Shown here: positions 1 through 8,269 of the stretch, in pieces
How the letters are laid out: each line of letters starts with the position of its first letter
Position numbering within the stretch: position 1 is the stretch's first letter
Assembly (NCBI GenBank): GCA_905233385.1
Contig: CAJOEH010000016.1
Coordinates: 1-56,113 of the forward strand
Length of the DNA: 56,113 bases
Direction: 5' to 3'
From: an uncultured Oscillospiraceae bacterium
Lineage (GTDB): Bacteria > Bacillota > Clostridia > Oscillospirales > Oscillospiraceae
Notes under the pieces: generated by a model
What the model was told of the DNA's origin: nothing
Seen by the model: only the letters and a program-made list of their open reading frames with translations
The model's database searches: none
Made by a program: the position numbers and the translations under genes

Positions 1-390
1 ATAGCCGCGCTCGGCCATACTTTCGTAACTGAAATCTCCCTTGGGATACGGTCCGTCGGAGCAGGTGAACTTCAGCTCGTCGCCTGCGCCGAAGGTCGTT
101 CCGGCGTCGGAAAGCAGCGCGTCCAGCGAAACGAGCTCGGTCGCAACGACCTGCTTCTGATCTTCGCCCTTCCAGTAGACGTAGGTGTAGCCGTCTTTCG
201 CGGTTTCTTTGAGCGCGTCCAGCTCGGAGAGCTTGTAGGATTTGACCAGCTCGGGCTCCGCCTCGCCGGTCTGGGTGTAAATCTCAAGCGCAGCAGACTC
301 TGCTTCCTCAGCAAATGCAACCGTGGAAAGCCCCGTGAGCATCGACAGAAGCATCAGCAGCGTCAGAAGGAAAGATATTGCTCTTTTCAT
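1..390 (-). CDS. secreted protein of unknown function, 3' end outside window
   Basis: The first 130 codons are visible; the C-terminus runs off the left edge. The start at 390 is preceded by a Shine-Dalgarno stretch (GAAAGGA, minus strand, about 404-410). Residues 1-27 form a classical signal peptide (Lys-Arg, hydrophobic core, VAFA/EE cleavage), so the product is exported. The mature part begins with an acidic linker followed by a compact domain containing YVYWKGEDQK and GAGDELKFTC. I do not recognise the family with confidence; similar stretches occur in multi-domain surface proteins of gut Clostridia, which is recollection rather than a search result. It has its own promoter upstream, so it is probably a single transcription unit or the first gene of one. 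Confidence 0.75.
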   Translation of the reverse strand, partial: MKRAISFLLTLLMLLSMLTGLSTVAFAEEAESAALEIYTQTGEAEPELVKSYKLSELDALKETAKDGYTYVYWKGEDQKQVVATELVSLDALLSDAGTTFGAGDELKFTCSDGPYPKGDFSYESMAERGY

Positions 391-457
391 AATTCTTTAT
401 CCTTTCGTTTATCATTTTGACATCATTGTACTAATTCAAGAATAACGTCATGCACCA

Positions 458-487
458 ATTATAAAACGAAGCGCCTTGCTCGGTCAA
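458..487 (-). promoter_or_regulatory. sigma-A-type promoter for the secreted protein
   Basis: On the minus strand TTGACC (482-487) and TATAAT (458-463) are separated by 18 bp, about 70 bp before the start codon at 390. Confidence 0.6.
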
Positions 488-559
488 GACACTTCATTTT
501 ATAATGTTAAATTATTGTTTTATATTATAGAATTATAACGCTATATCAAGTGCAGAGGA

Positions 560-829
560 TTATGCTTTATACCCCAAAGAGGCGGAGAACTGCCGCGCCG
601 TTTCCAGCGTGCTTGCGATCGCTTCCTCAAATTCCTCGGAATCGATCCGTCGGAACAGGCCGACCACGCCAACGGCATAGCGTACTTTTTGATCGGAGTC
701 AAACACCGGTGCGCAGACGGCGCGCAGACCAATTTTGTACTCGCCGTTTTCGATCGCATAGCCATCCTGCCGAATCCTTTGAAGCTGTTCCAAAACCGCC
801 TCCTGTGTCGTGAACGTTTTTCTTTGGTG
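560..829 (-). pseudogene. IclR-family regulator, C-terminal effector-domain remnant
   Basis: The last roughly 90 residues match the end of IclR regulators: a TTQEAVLEQLQRIRQDGYAI segment, then GLRAVCAPVFD, then VGVVGLFRRI. In intact IclR proteins this effector half follows an N-terminal winged helix-turn-helix of about 80 residues, which is absent. Upstream of about 829 the reading frame continues into sequence that looks like the end of a mobile element, not IclR. The gene is therefore truncated and probably inactive. The junction is estimated from where family-like sequence stops and is uncertain by about 20 bp. The former target gene or operon is not visible. Confidence 0.6.
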
Positions 830-1058
830 TGGTAGGCTTGGGAACGGGCTGTCCGGTTCGAACACAAGGTTTTCTTTTGCGCGAGCAAAAGCGGCGCGCA
901 GCGGCGACACGGCGACGCCGTGCAAAACCGCAGTGTCACGGAGGCGGCGCAGCCGCCGGAGTATCCCCTAAGGTCCACCAGAAACGGCAGGTTTTGTTTC
1001 AAAACCTGCCGTTTTTCTAACTTTTTCTAAAAATATCTTTTTTTGCATTCACAGAAAC
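830..1058 (-). mobile_element. terminal region of a decayed serine-recombinase element
   Basis: This 230-bp non-coding stretch separates the IclR remnant from the recombinase tail and lies just downstream of the recombinase stop codon on the minus strand. It holds a GC-rich hairpin zone (about 890-960) and a terminator-like palindrome (982-1016). I infer that it is the right end of an integrated element that disrupted the IclR gene and was later mostly deleted. No attachment core can be defined without the other end. Confidence 0.4.
982..1016. terminator. intrinsic terminator-like hairpin
   Basis: A 15-bp perfect stem (982-996 against 1000-1014) with a TTT loop is followed by T residues on the plus strand and by a short T-run on the minus strand. 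It sits just past the recombinase remnant stop codon. Confidence 0.6.
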
Positions 1059-1203
1059 CTACCCCGCCGGATTTACAGCCCCGTTTTCGCCCGGTGTCCC
1101 ATTCGCCGACAGCGTGTATTTCTGAAATTCTTCATAAGTAAAATTGAATTCGATCTCCATTTGATCGTCGCGCCCGACGGTCACATTTTTGATCAGATTT
1201 AGC
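1059..1203 (-). pseudogene. serine recombinase, C-terminal tail remnant
   Basis: Translated on the minus strand the segment reads LNLIKNVTVGRDDQMEIEFN and onward to a TAG at 1059-1061. Such an 'I-x-x-V-x-V-x-x-D-x-x-I-E-x-x-F' tail is typical of the end of large serine recombinases of clostridial elements. Everything upstream (catalytic domain, zinc ribbon, coiled coil) is missing: the frame hits a stop at 1221-1223 and the sequence becomes the clpB upstream region. It is a deletion remnant, not a functional gene. The family call rests on recall of the tail pattern only. Confidence 0.45.
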
Positions 1204-1254
1204 GTGCAGGAAAAATGAAATTATTATGTTTTTGTGAATATTGATCACGCCCCC

Positions 1255-1283
1255 TTGACAAGCCCGGCAAGGCAAGGTATATT
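1255..1283 (+). promoter_or_regulatory. sigma-A promoter of clpB
   Basis: Consensus TTGACA (1255-1260), a 17-bp spacer and TATATT (1278-1283). The CIRCE operator follows 13 bp downstream, covering the expected start of transcription. Confidence 0.85.
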
Positions 1284-1296
1284 GATGACAAAAGGA

Positions 1297-1323
1297 TTAG
1301 CACTCTCACGACGAGAGTGCTAA
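1297..1323 (+). promoter_or_regulatory. CIRCE operator (HrcA binding site)
   Basis: TTAGCACTC (1297-1305), a 9-bp spacer and GAGTGCTAA (1315-1323) match the CIRCE consensus at every position. HrcA is the known repressor of CIRCE-bearing chaperone genes, so clpB here is predicted to be under HrcA heat-shock control. Confidence 0.95.
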
Positions 1324-1360
1324 AATGCGAAAGAGTCCTTACTCGGAAAGGAGAATACAG

Positions 1361-3955
1361 ATGAACGCGAACAAGTATACGCAGAAATCTCTGGAGGCGA
1401 TCCAGAGCGCACATCAGATCGCGGTTGATGAAAGCAACCAACAGATCGAACAGGTCCACCTGCTTGCCGCGCTGCTGCGGCAGGAGAACGGCCTCATTCC
1501 GCAATTGCTCAAAAAGATGGAACTCACGCCGGAGGATCTCGACGCTGCCGCGGAGCAGCAGATTTCCAGACTGCCGAAGGTTAGCGGGCCCGGTCGGGAG
1601 GCGGATCGATATTATATCTCCGGCTCGGTCGATCAGGCCTTTGCGCTCGCCGAGCAGGCTGCGCAGTCGATGAAAGATGAATTCGTGTCGGTGGAACACC
1701 TGTTCCTTGCTCTGGTCGATCGACCGGACGACACGCTGAGCGATCTGTTCCGCACCTACGGGATCCGGAAAGAAAGCGTTATGAAAGCGCTGCTGGAGAT
1801 TCGGGGCAACCAGCGTGTCACCTCCGACAACCCCGAAGACACGTACGAGGCCCTGGAGAAGTTCGGGACCGATCTGGTCAAGCGGGCCAGAGATAAGAAG
1901 CTGGACCCGGTGATCGGCAGAGACGAGGAGATCCGGAACGTGATCCGGATCTTGTCGAGAAAAACCAAGAACAACCCCGTTCTGATCGGGGAACCGGGCG
2001 TCGGCAAGACCGCGATCGCGGAGGGACTTGCCCAGCGGATCGTAAAGAAAGACGTTCCGAAAAGCCTGCAGGACAAGAGCATCTTCTCCCTGGATATGGG
2101 CGCGCTGATCGCCGGCGCGAAATACCGCGGCGACTTTGAAGAACGCCTGAAGGCGGTCCTGACCGAAGTCAAGAAGAGCGAAGGCAGGATCATTCTGTTT
2201 ATCGATGAACTGCATACGATCGTCGGCGCGGGCAAAACGGAGGGCTCGATGGACGCGGGCAATCTGCTCAAGCCGATGCTGGCGCGGGGCGAACTGCACT
2301 GCATCGGCGCCACGACGCTTGACGAATACCGTCAGTATATCGAAAAGGACCCCGCGCTGGAACGGCGGTTCCAGACGGTCCTGGTCAACGAACCGACCGT
2401 AGAGGATACGATCGCCATCCTCCGCGGCCTGGAGGAGCGCTATGAGGTGTTCCACGGCGTGAAGATCACCGACCCGGCGATCATTGCAGCCGCAAAACTG
2501 TCCGACCGCTATATCACCGACCGCTTCCTGCCGGATAAGGCGATCGACCTGATCGACGAGGCGTGCGCGCTGATCCGTACAGAGATGGACTCCATGCCGA
2601 CGGAGCTTGATATGGTACAGCGGAAGATCATCCAGATGGAGATCGAGGAAGCCGCGCTGAAGAACGAGGAGGACGACCTCTCCAAGAGCCGTCTCGCCGA
2701 GCTGCAGAAAGAGCTCGCGGAAAACCGGGATAAGTTCAACGCGATGAAGGCCAAGTGGGAGAACGAGAAGAACGCCATCGGCAAGATCCGACAGCTCAGG
2801 GAACAGATCGAACGGCTGAACGCGGAGATCGAGCAGGCGGAGCAGGCCTACGACCTGGAAAAGGCGGCAAAACTGAAATACGGCGATCTGCCGGAGGCCA
2901 AGCGGCAGCTCGAAGAAGAGGAGCGGCTTGCGCAGAACGCAAAGGAACAGAGCATGCTGCGGAACAAAGTGACCGAGGAGGAGATCGCAAAGATCGTCGA
3001 GCGCTGGACCGGCATCCCCGTGGCGAAGCTGGTGGAGGGCGAACGGGAGAAGCTGCTGCACCTGGACGAACACCTGCACAAGCGGGTCGTCGGGCAGGAC
3101 GAAGCGGTCAAAAGCGTCTCCGAAGCCATTTTGCGCAGTCGTGCGGGCATACAGGACCCCAATCGCCCGATCGGGTCCTTCCTTTTCCTTGGCCCTACGG
3201 GCGTCGGCAAAACGGAGCTGGCCAAGACGCTTGCCGCGGAGCTCTTTGACGACGAAAAAAATCTGGTCAGGATCGATATGTCCGAGTATATGGAGAAGTT
3301 TTCCGTGTCCCGACTGATCGGCGCGCCTCCCGGCTACGTCGGTTACGAGGAGGGCGGTCAATTGACCGAAGCCGTCCGCAGACGGCCCTACTGCGTCGTC
3401 CTTTTCGACGAGATTGAAAAAGCGCACCCGGATGTGTTCAACATTCTTCTGCAGGTTCTGGATGACGGGCGGATCACGGACTCTCAGGGCCGGACCGTAG
3501 ACTTTAAGAATACGATCATCATTCTGACGTCCAACCTCGGCTCATCCTATCTGCTCGACGGGATCGACGCCGACGGCAGTATCACCGAGGCGGCAAAGGC
3601 CAAGGTCGAGGCGCTGTTGAAAACCAGCTTCCGCCCGGAGTTCCTGAACCGGCTGGATGAGATCGTATTCTACAAGCCGCTGACAAAAGAGAACGTACGC
3701 GGGATCATCGACCTGCAGATCAAGGCGCTGAATCTGCGGCTGGCGGAGAAGCAGCTTCACTGCACGCTGACGCAGGCGGCAAAGGACGCGATCATCGACG
3801 CGGCGTTCGACCCGCAGTTCGGCGCGCGTCCGCTCCGCCGCTATGTGCAGCATACGGTCGAAACGATGCTTGCCCGCCGGATCCTGCAGGGCAGTCTCAC
3901 CGCCGGACAGGAGCTGACGGTCGACGCGGTGAACGGAACGCTGGTCATCCGCTGA
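1361..3955 (+). CDS. clpB: ATP-dependent disaggregase ClpB
   Basis: The 864-residue product has the normal ClpB length and layout: N-terminal substrate domain (about 1-150), first AAA+ module with Walker A GEPGVGKT at 210-217, coiled-coil M-domain (about 400-520, rich in E/K/L), and second AAA+ module with GPTGVGKT at 611-618. ClpB hexamers work with DnaK in the cytosol to extract proteins from aggregates. The ATG at 1361 follows GAAAGGAG at a good distance; an in-frame ATG at 1325 lies between the CIRCE site and the SD and would add 12 non-conserved residues, so 1361 is preferred. A single-gene unit under a strong promoter and CIRCE element. The M-domain distinguishes it from ClpC/ClpA. Confidence 0.97.
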   Translation: MNANKYTQKSLEAIQSAHQIAVDESNQQIEQVHLLAALLRQENGLIPQLLKKMELTPEDLDAAAEQQISRLPKVSGPGREADRYYISGSVDQAFALAEQAAQSMKDEFVSVEHLFLALVDRPDDTLSDLFRTYGIRKESVMKALLEIRGNQRVTSDNPEDTYEALEKFGTDLVKRARDKKLDPVIGRDEEIRNVIRILSRKTKNNPVLIGEPGVGKTAIAEGLAQRIVKKDVPKSLQDKSIFSLDMGALIAGAKYRGDFEERLKAVLTEVKKSEGRIILFIDELHTIVGAGKTEGSMDAGNLLKPMLARGELHCIGATTLDEYRQYIEKDPALERRFQTVLVNEPTVEDTIAILRGLEERYEVFHGVKITDPAIIAAAKLSDRYITDRFLPDKAIDLIDEACALIRTEMDSMPTELDMVQRKIIQMEIEEAALKNEEDDLSKSRLAELQKELAENRDKFNAMKAKWENEKNAIGKIRQLREQIERLNAEIEQAEQAYDLEKAAKLKYGDLPEAKRQLEEEERLAQNAKEQSMLRNKVTEEEIAKIVERWTGIPVAKLVEGEREKLLHLDEHLHKRVVGQDEAVKSVSEAILRSRAGIQDPNRPIGSFLFLGPTGVGKTELAKTLAAELFDDEKNLVRIDMSEYMEKFSVSRLIGAPPGYVGYEEGGQLTEAVRRRPYCVVLFDEIEKAHPDVFNILLQVLDDGRITDSQGRTVDFKNTIIILTSNLGSSYLLDGIDADGSITEAAKAKVEALLKTSFRPEFLNRLDEIVFYKPLTKENVRGIIDLQIKALNLRLAEKQLHCTLTQAAKDAIIDAAFDPQFGARPLRRYVQHTVETMLARRILQGSLTAGQELTVDAVNGTLVIR

Positions 3956-3989
3956 ATCATCGTTCCGATCTCCGGCGTACCGCCATTAG

Positions 3990-4229
3990 AATCTGCGCCA
4001 AAGCTGGGACGTTCTATACCGCGACCTCGGTCACGGCTTCCGGCAGTATCGCGTCAGAACGCAGAACGGCGAAGCCCGGATCGAGCTCATGCCGGAAGAC
4101 ATGGAAGCGTTTCTGTCGGGCGACGTGCGGGAAGCCGTCAGGAAACGGTTTCACGCGTTCGGCTTCCTATTCGTTTCGCTCGATCTTGACGGCTACCGCA
4201 CGGGCAGTATGAACGCGGTTCCGGACTGA
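3990..4229 (+). pseudogene. larE: LarE (sacrificial sulfur transferase), C-terminal remnant
   Basis: About 80 codons in one frame end at a TGA (4227-4229) and contain YRDLGHGFRQYRVRTQNG, ARIELMPEDME and LDLDGYRTGSMN, the pattern that closes LarE proteins. LarE supplies sulfur for the nickel-pincer nucleotide of lactate racemase. The N-terminal PP-loop ATPase half is missing; a TAG at 3987-3989 precedes the frame and clpB ends 35 bp upstream. No ribosome binding site or start codon is present, so this is a decayed fragment. Its position beside hypA, another nickel-handling gene, may be coincidence. Confidence 0.7.
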
Positions 4230-4304
4230 CGGTTATTTCATCGTCAGAGATCGATGAGGTATCCGTCGATGTAACGAAAGCGAGACCGTATCCGCTTAAA
4301 AAAT

Positions 4305-4347
4305 ATCCCTCCTATAATACTTTTTCCCATTGTATTATAGGAGGGAT
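4305..4347. terminator. bidirectional terminator between larE remnant and hypA operon
   Basis: A perfect 16-bp inverted repeat (4305-4320 and 4332-4347) with an 11-nt loop, with A6 on its left and a T-rich tract on its right. It lies 32 bp beyond the hypA stop codon on the minus strand. Confidence 0.8.
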
Positions 4348-4378
4348 CTTCTTTTCGCTGTCCGTTATTAACGCAGCT

Positions 4379-4741
4379 TTATTGTTCCGGCGCTCCGAAA
4401 AGCGCGTCGATGTCCTTGATGATCACCTGATCTCCCGTGAGCAGATAGGTCTCATAGCTTCCGCAGTGCGGACACTTTTTTCCGTACGTGGTAGTCTTAT
4501 ATGTCTCACCGCAGGTTTGGCAGTAGGTCCTGCCCTCTATGATGATCATCTCAAGCTCTGCGTCCTTCAGATAAGCGGTCTTCTTTTTTGCCCAGTTGAA
4601 CGCGTCGGTAAACAGATCGGGAACGATCGAGCTTACTTCTCCGACCTCCATCGTCACCTTCATCACTTTTTCGGCTTTATATTCGGCGGCCGCGGAGTCG
4701 ACCTGCTCCAGCACGTTCATCACGATACCGAGTTCGTGCAT
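4379..4741 (-). CDS. hypA: HypA-like nickel metallochaperone
   Basis: The 120-residue protein begins with the conserved MHE nickel-binding N-terminus (MHELGIVMNVLEQVD) and has the structural zinc site C74-x2-C77 / C90-x2-C93 (CQTCGE...CPHCGS). HypA binds nickel through its N-terminal Met-His-Glu and passes it, with HypB, to [NiFe] hydrogenase or urease apoproteins. It is the last gene of a five-gene operon; its start shares one base with the stop of the 954-aa oxidoreductase (4741), implying translational coupling. No hydrogenase, urease or HypCDEF gene is in the window, so the client is unknown. Confidence 0.9.
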   Translation of the reverse strand: MHELGIVMNVLEQVDSAAAEYKAEKVMKVTMEVGEVSSIVPDLFTDAFNWAKKKTAYLKDAELEMIIIEGRTYCQTCGETYKTTTYGKKCPHCGSYETYLLTGDQVIIKDIDALFGAPEQ

Positions 4742-7605
4742 TATTTATTTACCTTCCGCGCCTTTTTCCATGCCTTGCGCTTAGCGCGCATGATCTTCGC
4801 GTCCTCGGAGCCGGAGTTGACAATGATCTTTCCGACACGGGCGAGCTCGTACTTCAGAAGTCCCGTGACCTTGTCTTCGGCAACTCTCATGTCCGAGCAC
4901 TTCGGATTGTCGCGGAAAAGGTGGATCGCGTCGAACTGGCACTTCGTCGTACACAGGCCGCAGCCGATGCACTTGTTCGGGTCGACATAGGACGCGCCGC
5001 AGGAGAGACAACGAGCCGTCTCGATCTTTACCTGCTCCTCCGTGAGCGTGAGGTGCAGATCCTTGTAGGAAATTCTGTGATCTTCGCTGTCGTCCATGCC
5101 CGCTTCCTGACGTCCTGCCGTGTCGTAGTCGGGAACGGAGATGTCTTCCGTGTTGAGGGGCGTGTACGCGCGGCGGTTTCTGCCGATCGTCATGTGCGCC
5201 TTCGGCCTGACATAGCGGTGCAGGCTCTCTGCCGCCTCATGTCCCGCGGCGATGGCGTCAATGACGAATTTGGGACCCGTGTACACGTCGCCGCCCACGA
5301 AGATATCCTCTTCCGCCGTCTGATAGGTGAACTTGTCCGCGACGGGATAGTTGCCGTGCCAGAATTCGACCTTCGTGCCGTCGAGCAGCTTGCCCCACTC
5401 GATCGTCTGACCGATCGCGAACACGATCCTGTCGGCTTTGACTTCGACCGTATCGTTCTCGTCGTACTCCGGCGCGAACTTACCGTCGGCGTTATAAACT
5501 GAAGTACAGCGTTTGAATACGATGCCCGTTACTTTGCCGTCTTCGTCCGTGAGGACTTCCTTGGGTCCCCAGCCGTTCTCGATCGCAATATTCTCCTCGA
5601 GCGTCTCTTCGATCTCCTGCTTCGTTGCGGGCATGATATCGCGGGACTCGAGAGAGAACATCTTTACGCTTGCTGCGCCGAGACGGTGCGCGTTTCTTGC
5701 GCAGTCCACAGCCACGTTTCCTCCGCCGACGACGACCACGTCGCCGCTGAAGGTCTCGCGCTTCTCATAACTCTTTCTGAGATAGGATACGGCGATATCC
5801 GTTCCTTCGGCTTCGTCGCCCGGAACGCCGGGACGTCTGCCGCCCTGACAGCCGATGGCGATATAAAACGCTTTGTAGCCCTGTGCGCGGAGCTCACCGA
5901 TCGTCACGTCCTCGCCGACGTTGACGCCGCACTTGATCTCGACGCCCATCTTGCGCAGCACGTCGATCTCGGCTTCGATAACGTCCTTCTCCAGCTTGTA
6001 GCTCGGGATGCCGTAGGTGAGCATTCCGCCGGGGGTCGGGTTCTTTTCAAAGACGGTGGGCTTGTAACCCATTTCGGCGAGATAGTACGCCGCGGAAAGA
6101 CCCGCGGGGCCTGCGCCGATCACGGCGATCTTCTCTTCCCAGTCGCCCACGAGCGACTGAACGACCTTCTCGGGAATATAGCGGTCTTCAGACCTGAGTT
6201 CGAGATCCGCCACGAACTTCTTGACGGCGTCGATGGAGACGGGAGCGTCGACCGTTCCTCTCGTGCAGGCGTCCTCGCATCTCTTGTTGCAGACGCGGCC
6301 GCAGACGGACGGGAACGGGTTCTCCGTCTTGATCATCGCGAGCGCTTCGCGGTATTTGCCGTCTCTTGCGAGCTTCAGGTAGGCCTGGATCGGAACGTGA
6401 GCGGGGCACGCCGCCTTGCACGGCGCGCTTCCCTGCGCGTACGTATTGGACGCGACCTGGTTGTCGCGGTAATCCTCGTCCCATGCGTACTCGCCCCAGC
6501 GGACTTTGTCCGGCAGGATCGAGTGACGGTATTTGACCTCGGAGCCGTCCTTTTTGCAAAGCTTCTGACCGAGCTTCACTGCGCCGGCGGGGCATATCTC
6601 CACGCACTTGCCGCAGGCGACGCACTTCTCGCGGTCGACCTTTGACGTATACGCGCTTCTTGAAAGATAGGGCGTGTTGAACAGCATGCTCGTACGGAGC
6701 GCGTTGCAGATACGCACGTTGCAGTTGCATATATCGAATATCTTGTTCTCACCGTCAATGTTGGTGATCTGGTGAACGTAGCCGTTCTTCTCTGCGAGCT
6801 CGAAGATCTCCATGGCGCGCTCTTTCGTTATGTAATGAGCGCGGTGCGTCTCCACGGCGTAGTCCGCCATATCGCCGAGCTGAACGCACCAGTCGTTCAC
6901 GTCGTCCGTGCATCCCTCGTCCAGCACCGCGCGGGAAGCGCGGCAGGAGCAGATGCCTGCGGCGATGTGTCCGTCGTACTTGTCGAGCCAGTATGAGATG
7001 CGTTCCAGCGAGATCGCTTCCTGGTTCGCGTCGATCGCCTTCTCGACGGGGATGGTATGCATACCGATACCCATACCGCCGGGGGCTACCATGTGGGTGA
7101 TCCCCGCGAGCGGGATAAAGGTCATCCTCTCGAAAAAGGACGTGACCGCCGGATTCTTCTCGATCCTGTCGACGGAGGAGTTGAACAGTTCCGCGCTGCC
7201 CGGTACGAAGAACGGGAGACGGTAGCGCTTGATCTTCGGAGCGCCCTCGATGGGGTGGTCGTCCTTCAGATTGTGCGTGTAGTTGTCGCCGTAATCGTAC
7301 TCGATGATGCCGATGACGGACATCTGCTCGTACACTTCCTCGATGTGCTTCGGATCGACGCCCTTGTGCAGCTTGATGAGGTCGTCGAGGGTATAGTGCT
7401 TTCTGAGCTTCATCTTGTTGCACATATCGACCATCTCGGGAGTGAGCATCTCGCGAAGTCCCCAGTATTCGGGGTCGTCCGCGCTGATACCGCCGATCTT
7501 GTGCTTGACCACGTCGGTGATCTTTTTCGCGAGCTTGGCGTAGTTCTTCTGCAGTTCCTTTTCGTTCTGATATTTGCTTCTTACAGCGTTGCTTTGTTCG
7601 GGCAT
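4741..7605 (-). CDS. 954-aa multidomain FAD/Fe-S oxidoreductase (GltD/NfnB-like)
   Basis: Domains in order: an N-terminal ~310-residue part with cysteine motifs (GICSCRASRA, NDWCVQ, ICNCNVRIC); a 4Fe-4S ferredoxin motif CVACGKCVEICPAG near 328; a GltD-type Fe-S domain (CKAACPAHVP ... CGRVCNKRCEDAC, about 398-448); an FAD Rossmann fold IGAGPAGLSAAYYLAEMG near 490; an NAD(P) fold VVVGGGNVAVDCARNA near 625; and a C-terminal ferredoxin motif CIGCGLCTTKC near 880. The central part resembles the small subunit of glutamate synthase and NfnB, which move electrons between NAD(P)H and ferredoxin through FAD. It is cytosolic, with no membrane segments. It lies between hypB1 (4-bp gap) and hypA (1-bp overlap). 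Substrate unknown; the redox partner may be the neighbouring flavoprotein. Confidence 0.85.
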   Translation of the reverse strand: MPEQSNAVRSKYQNEKELQKNYAKLAKKITDVVKHKIGGISADDPEYWGLREMLTPEMVDMCNKMKLRKHYTLDDLIKLHKGVDPKHIEEVYEQMSVIGIIEYDYGDNYTHNLKDDHPIEGAPKIKRYRLPFFVPGSAELFNSSVDRIEKNPAVTSFFERMTFIPLAGITHMVAPGGMGIGMHTIPVEKAIDANQEAISLERISYWLDKYDGHIAAGICSCRASRAVLDEGCTDDVNDWCVQLGDMADYAVETHRAHYITKERAMEIFELAEKNGYVHQITNIDGENKIFDICNCNVRICNALRTSMLFNTPYLSRSAYTSKVDREKCVACGKCVEICPAGAVKLGQKLCKKDGSEVKYRHSILPDKVRWGEYAWDEDYRDNQVASNTYAQGSAPCKAACPAHVPIQAYLKLARDGKYREALAMIKTENPFPSVCGRVCNKRCEDACTRGTVDAPVSIDAVKKFVADLELRSEDRYIPEKVVQSLVGDWEEKIAVIGAGPAGLSAAYYLAEMGYKPTVFEKNPTPGGMLTYGIPSYKLEKDVIEAEIDVLRKMGVEIKCGVNVGEDVTIGELRAQGYKAFYIAIGCQGGRRPGVPGDEAEGTDIAVSYLRKSYEKRETFSGDVVVVGGGNVAVDCARNAHRLGAASVKMFSLESRDIMPATKQEIEETLEENIAIENGWGPKEVLTDEDGKVTGIVFKRCTSVYNADGKFAPEYDENDTVEVKADRIVFAIGQTIEWGKLLDGTKVEFWHGNYPVADKFTYQTAEEDIFVGGDVYTGPKFVIDAIAAGHEAAESLHRYVRPKAHMTIGRNRRAYTPLNTEDISVPDYDTAGRQEAGMDDSEDHRISYKDLHLTLTEEQVKIETARCLSCGASYVDPNKCIGCGLCTTKCQFDAIHLFRDNPKCSDMRVAEDKVTGLLKYELARVGKIIVNSGSEDAKIMRAKRKAWKKARKVNK

Positions 7606-7609
7606 AGCT

Positions 7610-8269
7610 TCACACCTCAGTCATTTTATTCATAAACCATTGTTCAAGAGCGTCCATATTTTCGCCGGTCTTAGCGGAGACCGGAATGACGCTGACCTTG
7701 CCGTTGCGCTCGCCGACGTACCGTCTGCACTGTTCGATATCGAAGTCGAAGTACGGCAGCGCGTCGGTCTTGCTGACGATGACAAGGTCGCTTTTCTGAA
7801 AGACGAGCGGATATTTGAGCGGCTTATCCGTCCCTTCCGGAACCGAGAGGATGACGACGTTGAAGGTCGCGCCGGTATCGTACTCCGCGGGGCAAACGAG
7901 ATTGCCGACGTTTTCGAGAAAAACGATATCGAGGCCGTCTCCGAGCTCGCGCAGCCCCTGCTCCGTCATACCGGCGTCCAAATGGCACATGCCGCCCGTG
8001 TGGAGCTGAACGGACGGACATCCCGTCTCCTTTGCCACCGTGACGGCGTCGACATCCGAGTCGATATCCGCCTCCATCACGCCGACGCGGTAGTTTTTTG
8101 CAAGGCGGCGTATCAACGCGACGAGAAGCGTCGTTTTGCCGGAGCCGGGAGACGACATGACGTTCACGAGAACGATTCCTTTTTTTCGGAGTTCGGCGCG
8201 AAGCTCGTCCGCGGCGCGATCGTTGTCCTCGAATACGCTCTTTGACAGCAGTATCGTCTTAACTTCCAT
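7610..8269 (-). CDS. hypB: HypB-family nickel-chaperone GTPase, copy 1
   Basis: 219 residues: P-loop SSPGSGKTT at 39-47, the HypB metal site with Cys95-His96 (TGGMCHLDAGM), the switch-type segment LENVGNLVCPAEYD, and SKTDALPYFDFD at the base-recognition position (canonical NKxD is changed to SKTD). HypB hydrolyses GTP to drive nickel hand-over from HypA. The N-terminal CxxCGC or His-rich nickel-storage extensions of some HypB proteins are absent. It follows the 483-aa flavoprotein with a one-base overlap and precedes the large oxidoreductase by 4 bp. A paralogue (9713-10405) starts the same operon; two HypB copies in one operon are unusual. Confidence 0.9.
   Translation of the reverse strand: MEVKTILLSKSVFEDNDRAADELRAELRKKGIVLVNVMSSPGSGKTTLLVALIRRLAKNYRVGVMEADIDSDVDAVTVAKETGCPSVQLHTGGMCHLDAGMTEQGLRELGDGLDIVFLENVGNLVCPAEYDTGATFNVVILSVPEGTDKPLKYPLVFQKSDLVIVSKTDALPYFDFDIEQCRRYVGERNGKVSVIPVSAKTGENMDALEQWFMNKMTEV

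Noticed and set aside
541-1002. 153-codon minus-strand frame across the IclR remnant
   Set aside because: It crosses the junction in a frame different from the IclR-like one; the product has no plausible fold and the real signal is in the neighbouring frame.
1199-3427. Long open frame antisense to clpB (742 codons)
   Set aside because: It is the complement of a well-conserved gene in GC-rich DNA; no SD, and the composition is that of a reverse-frame shadow.
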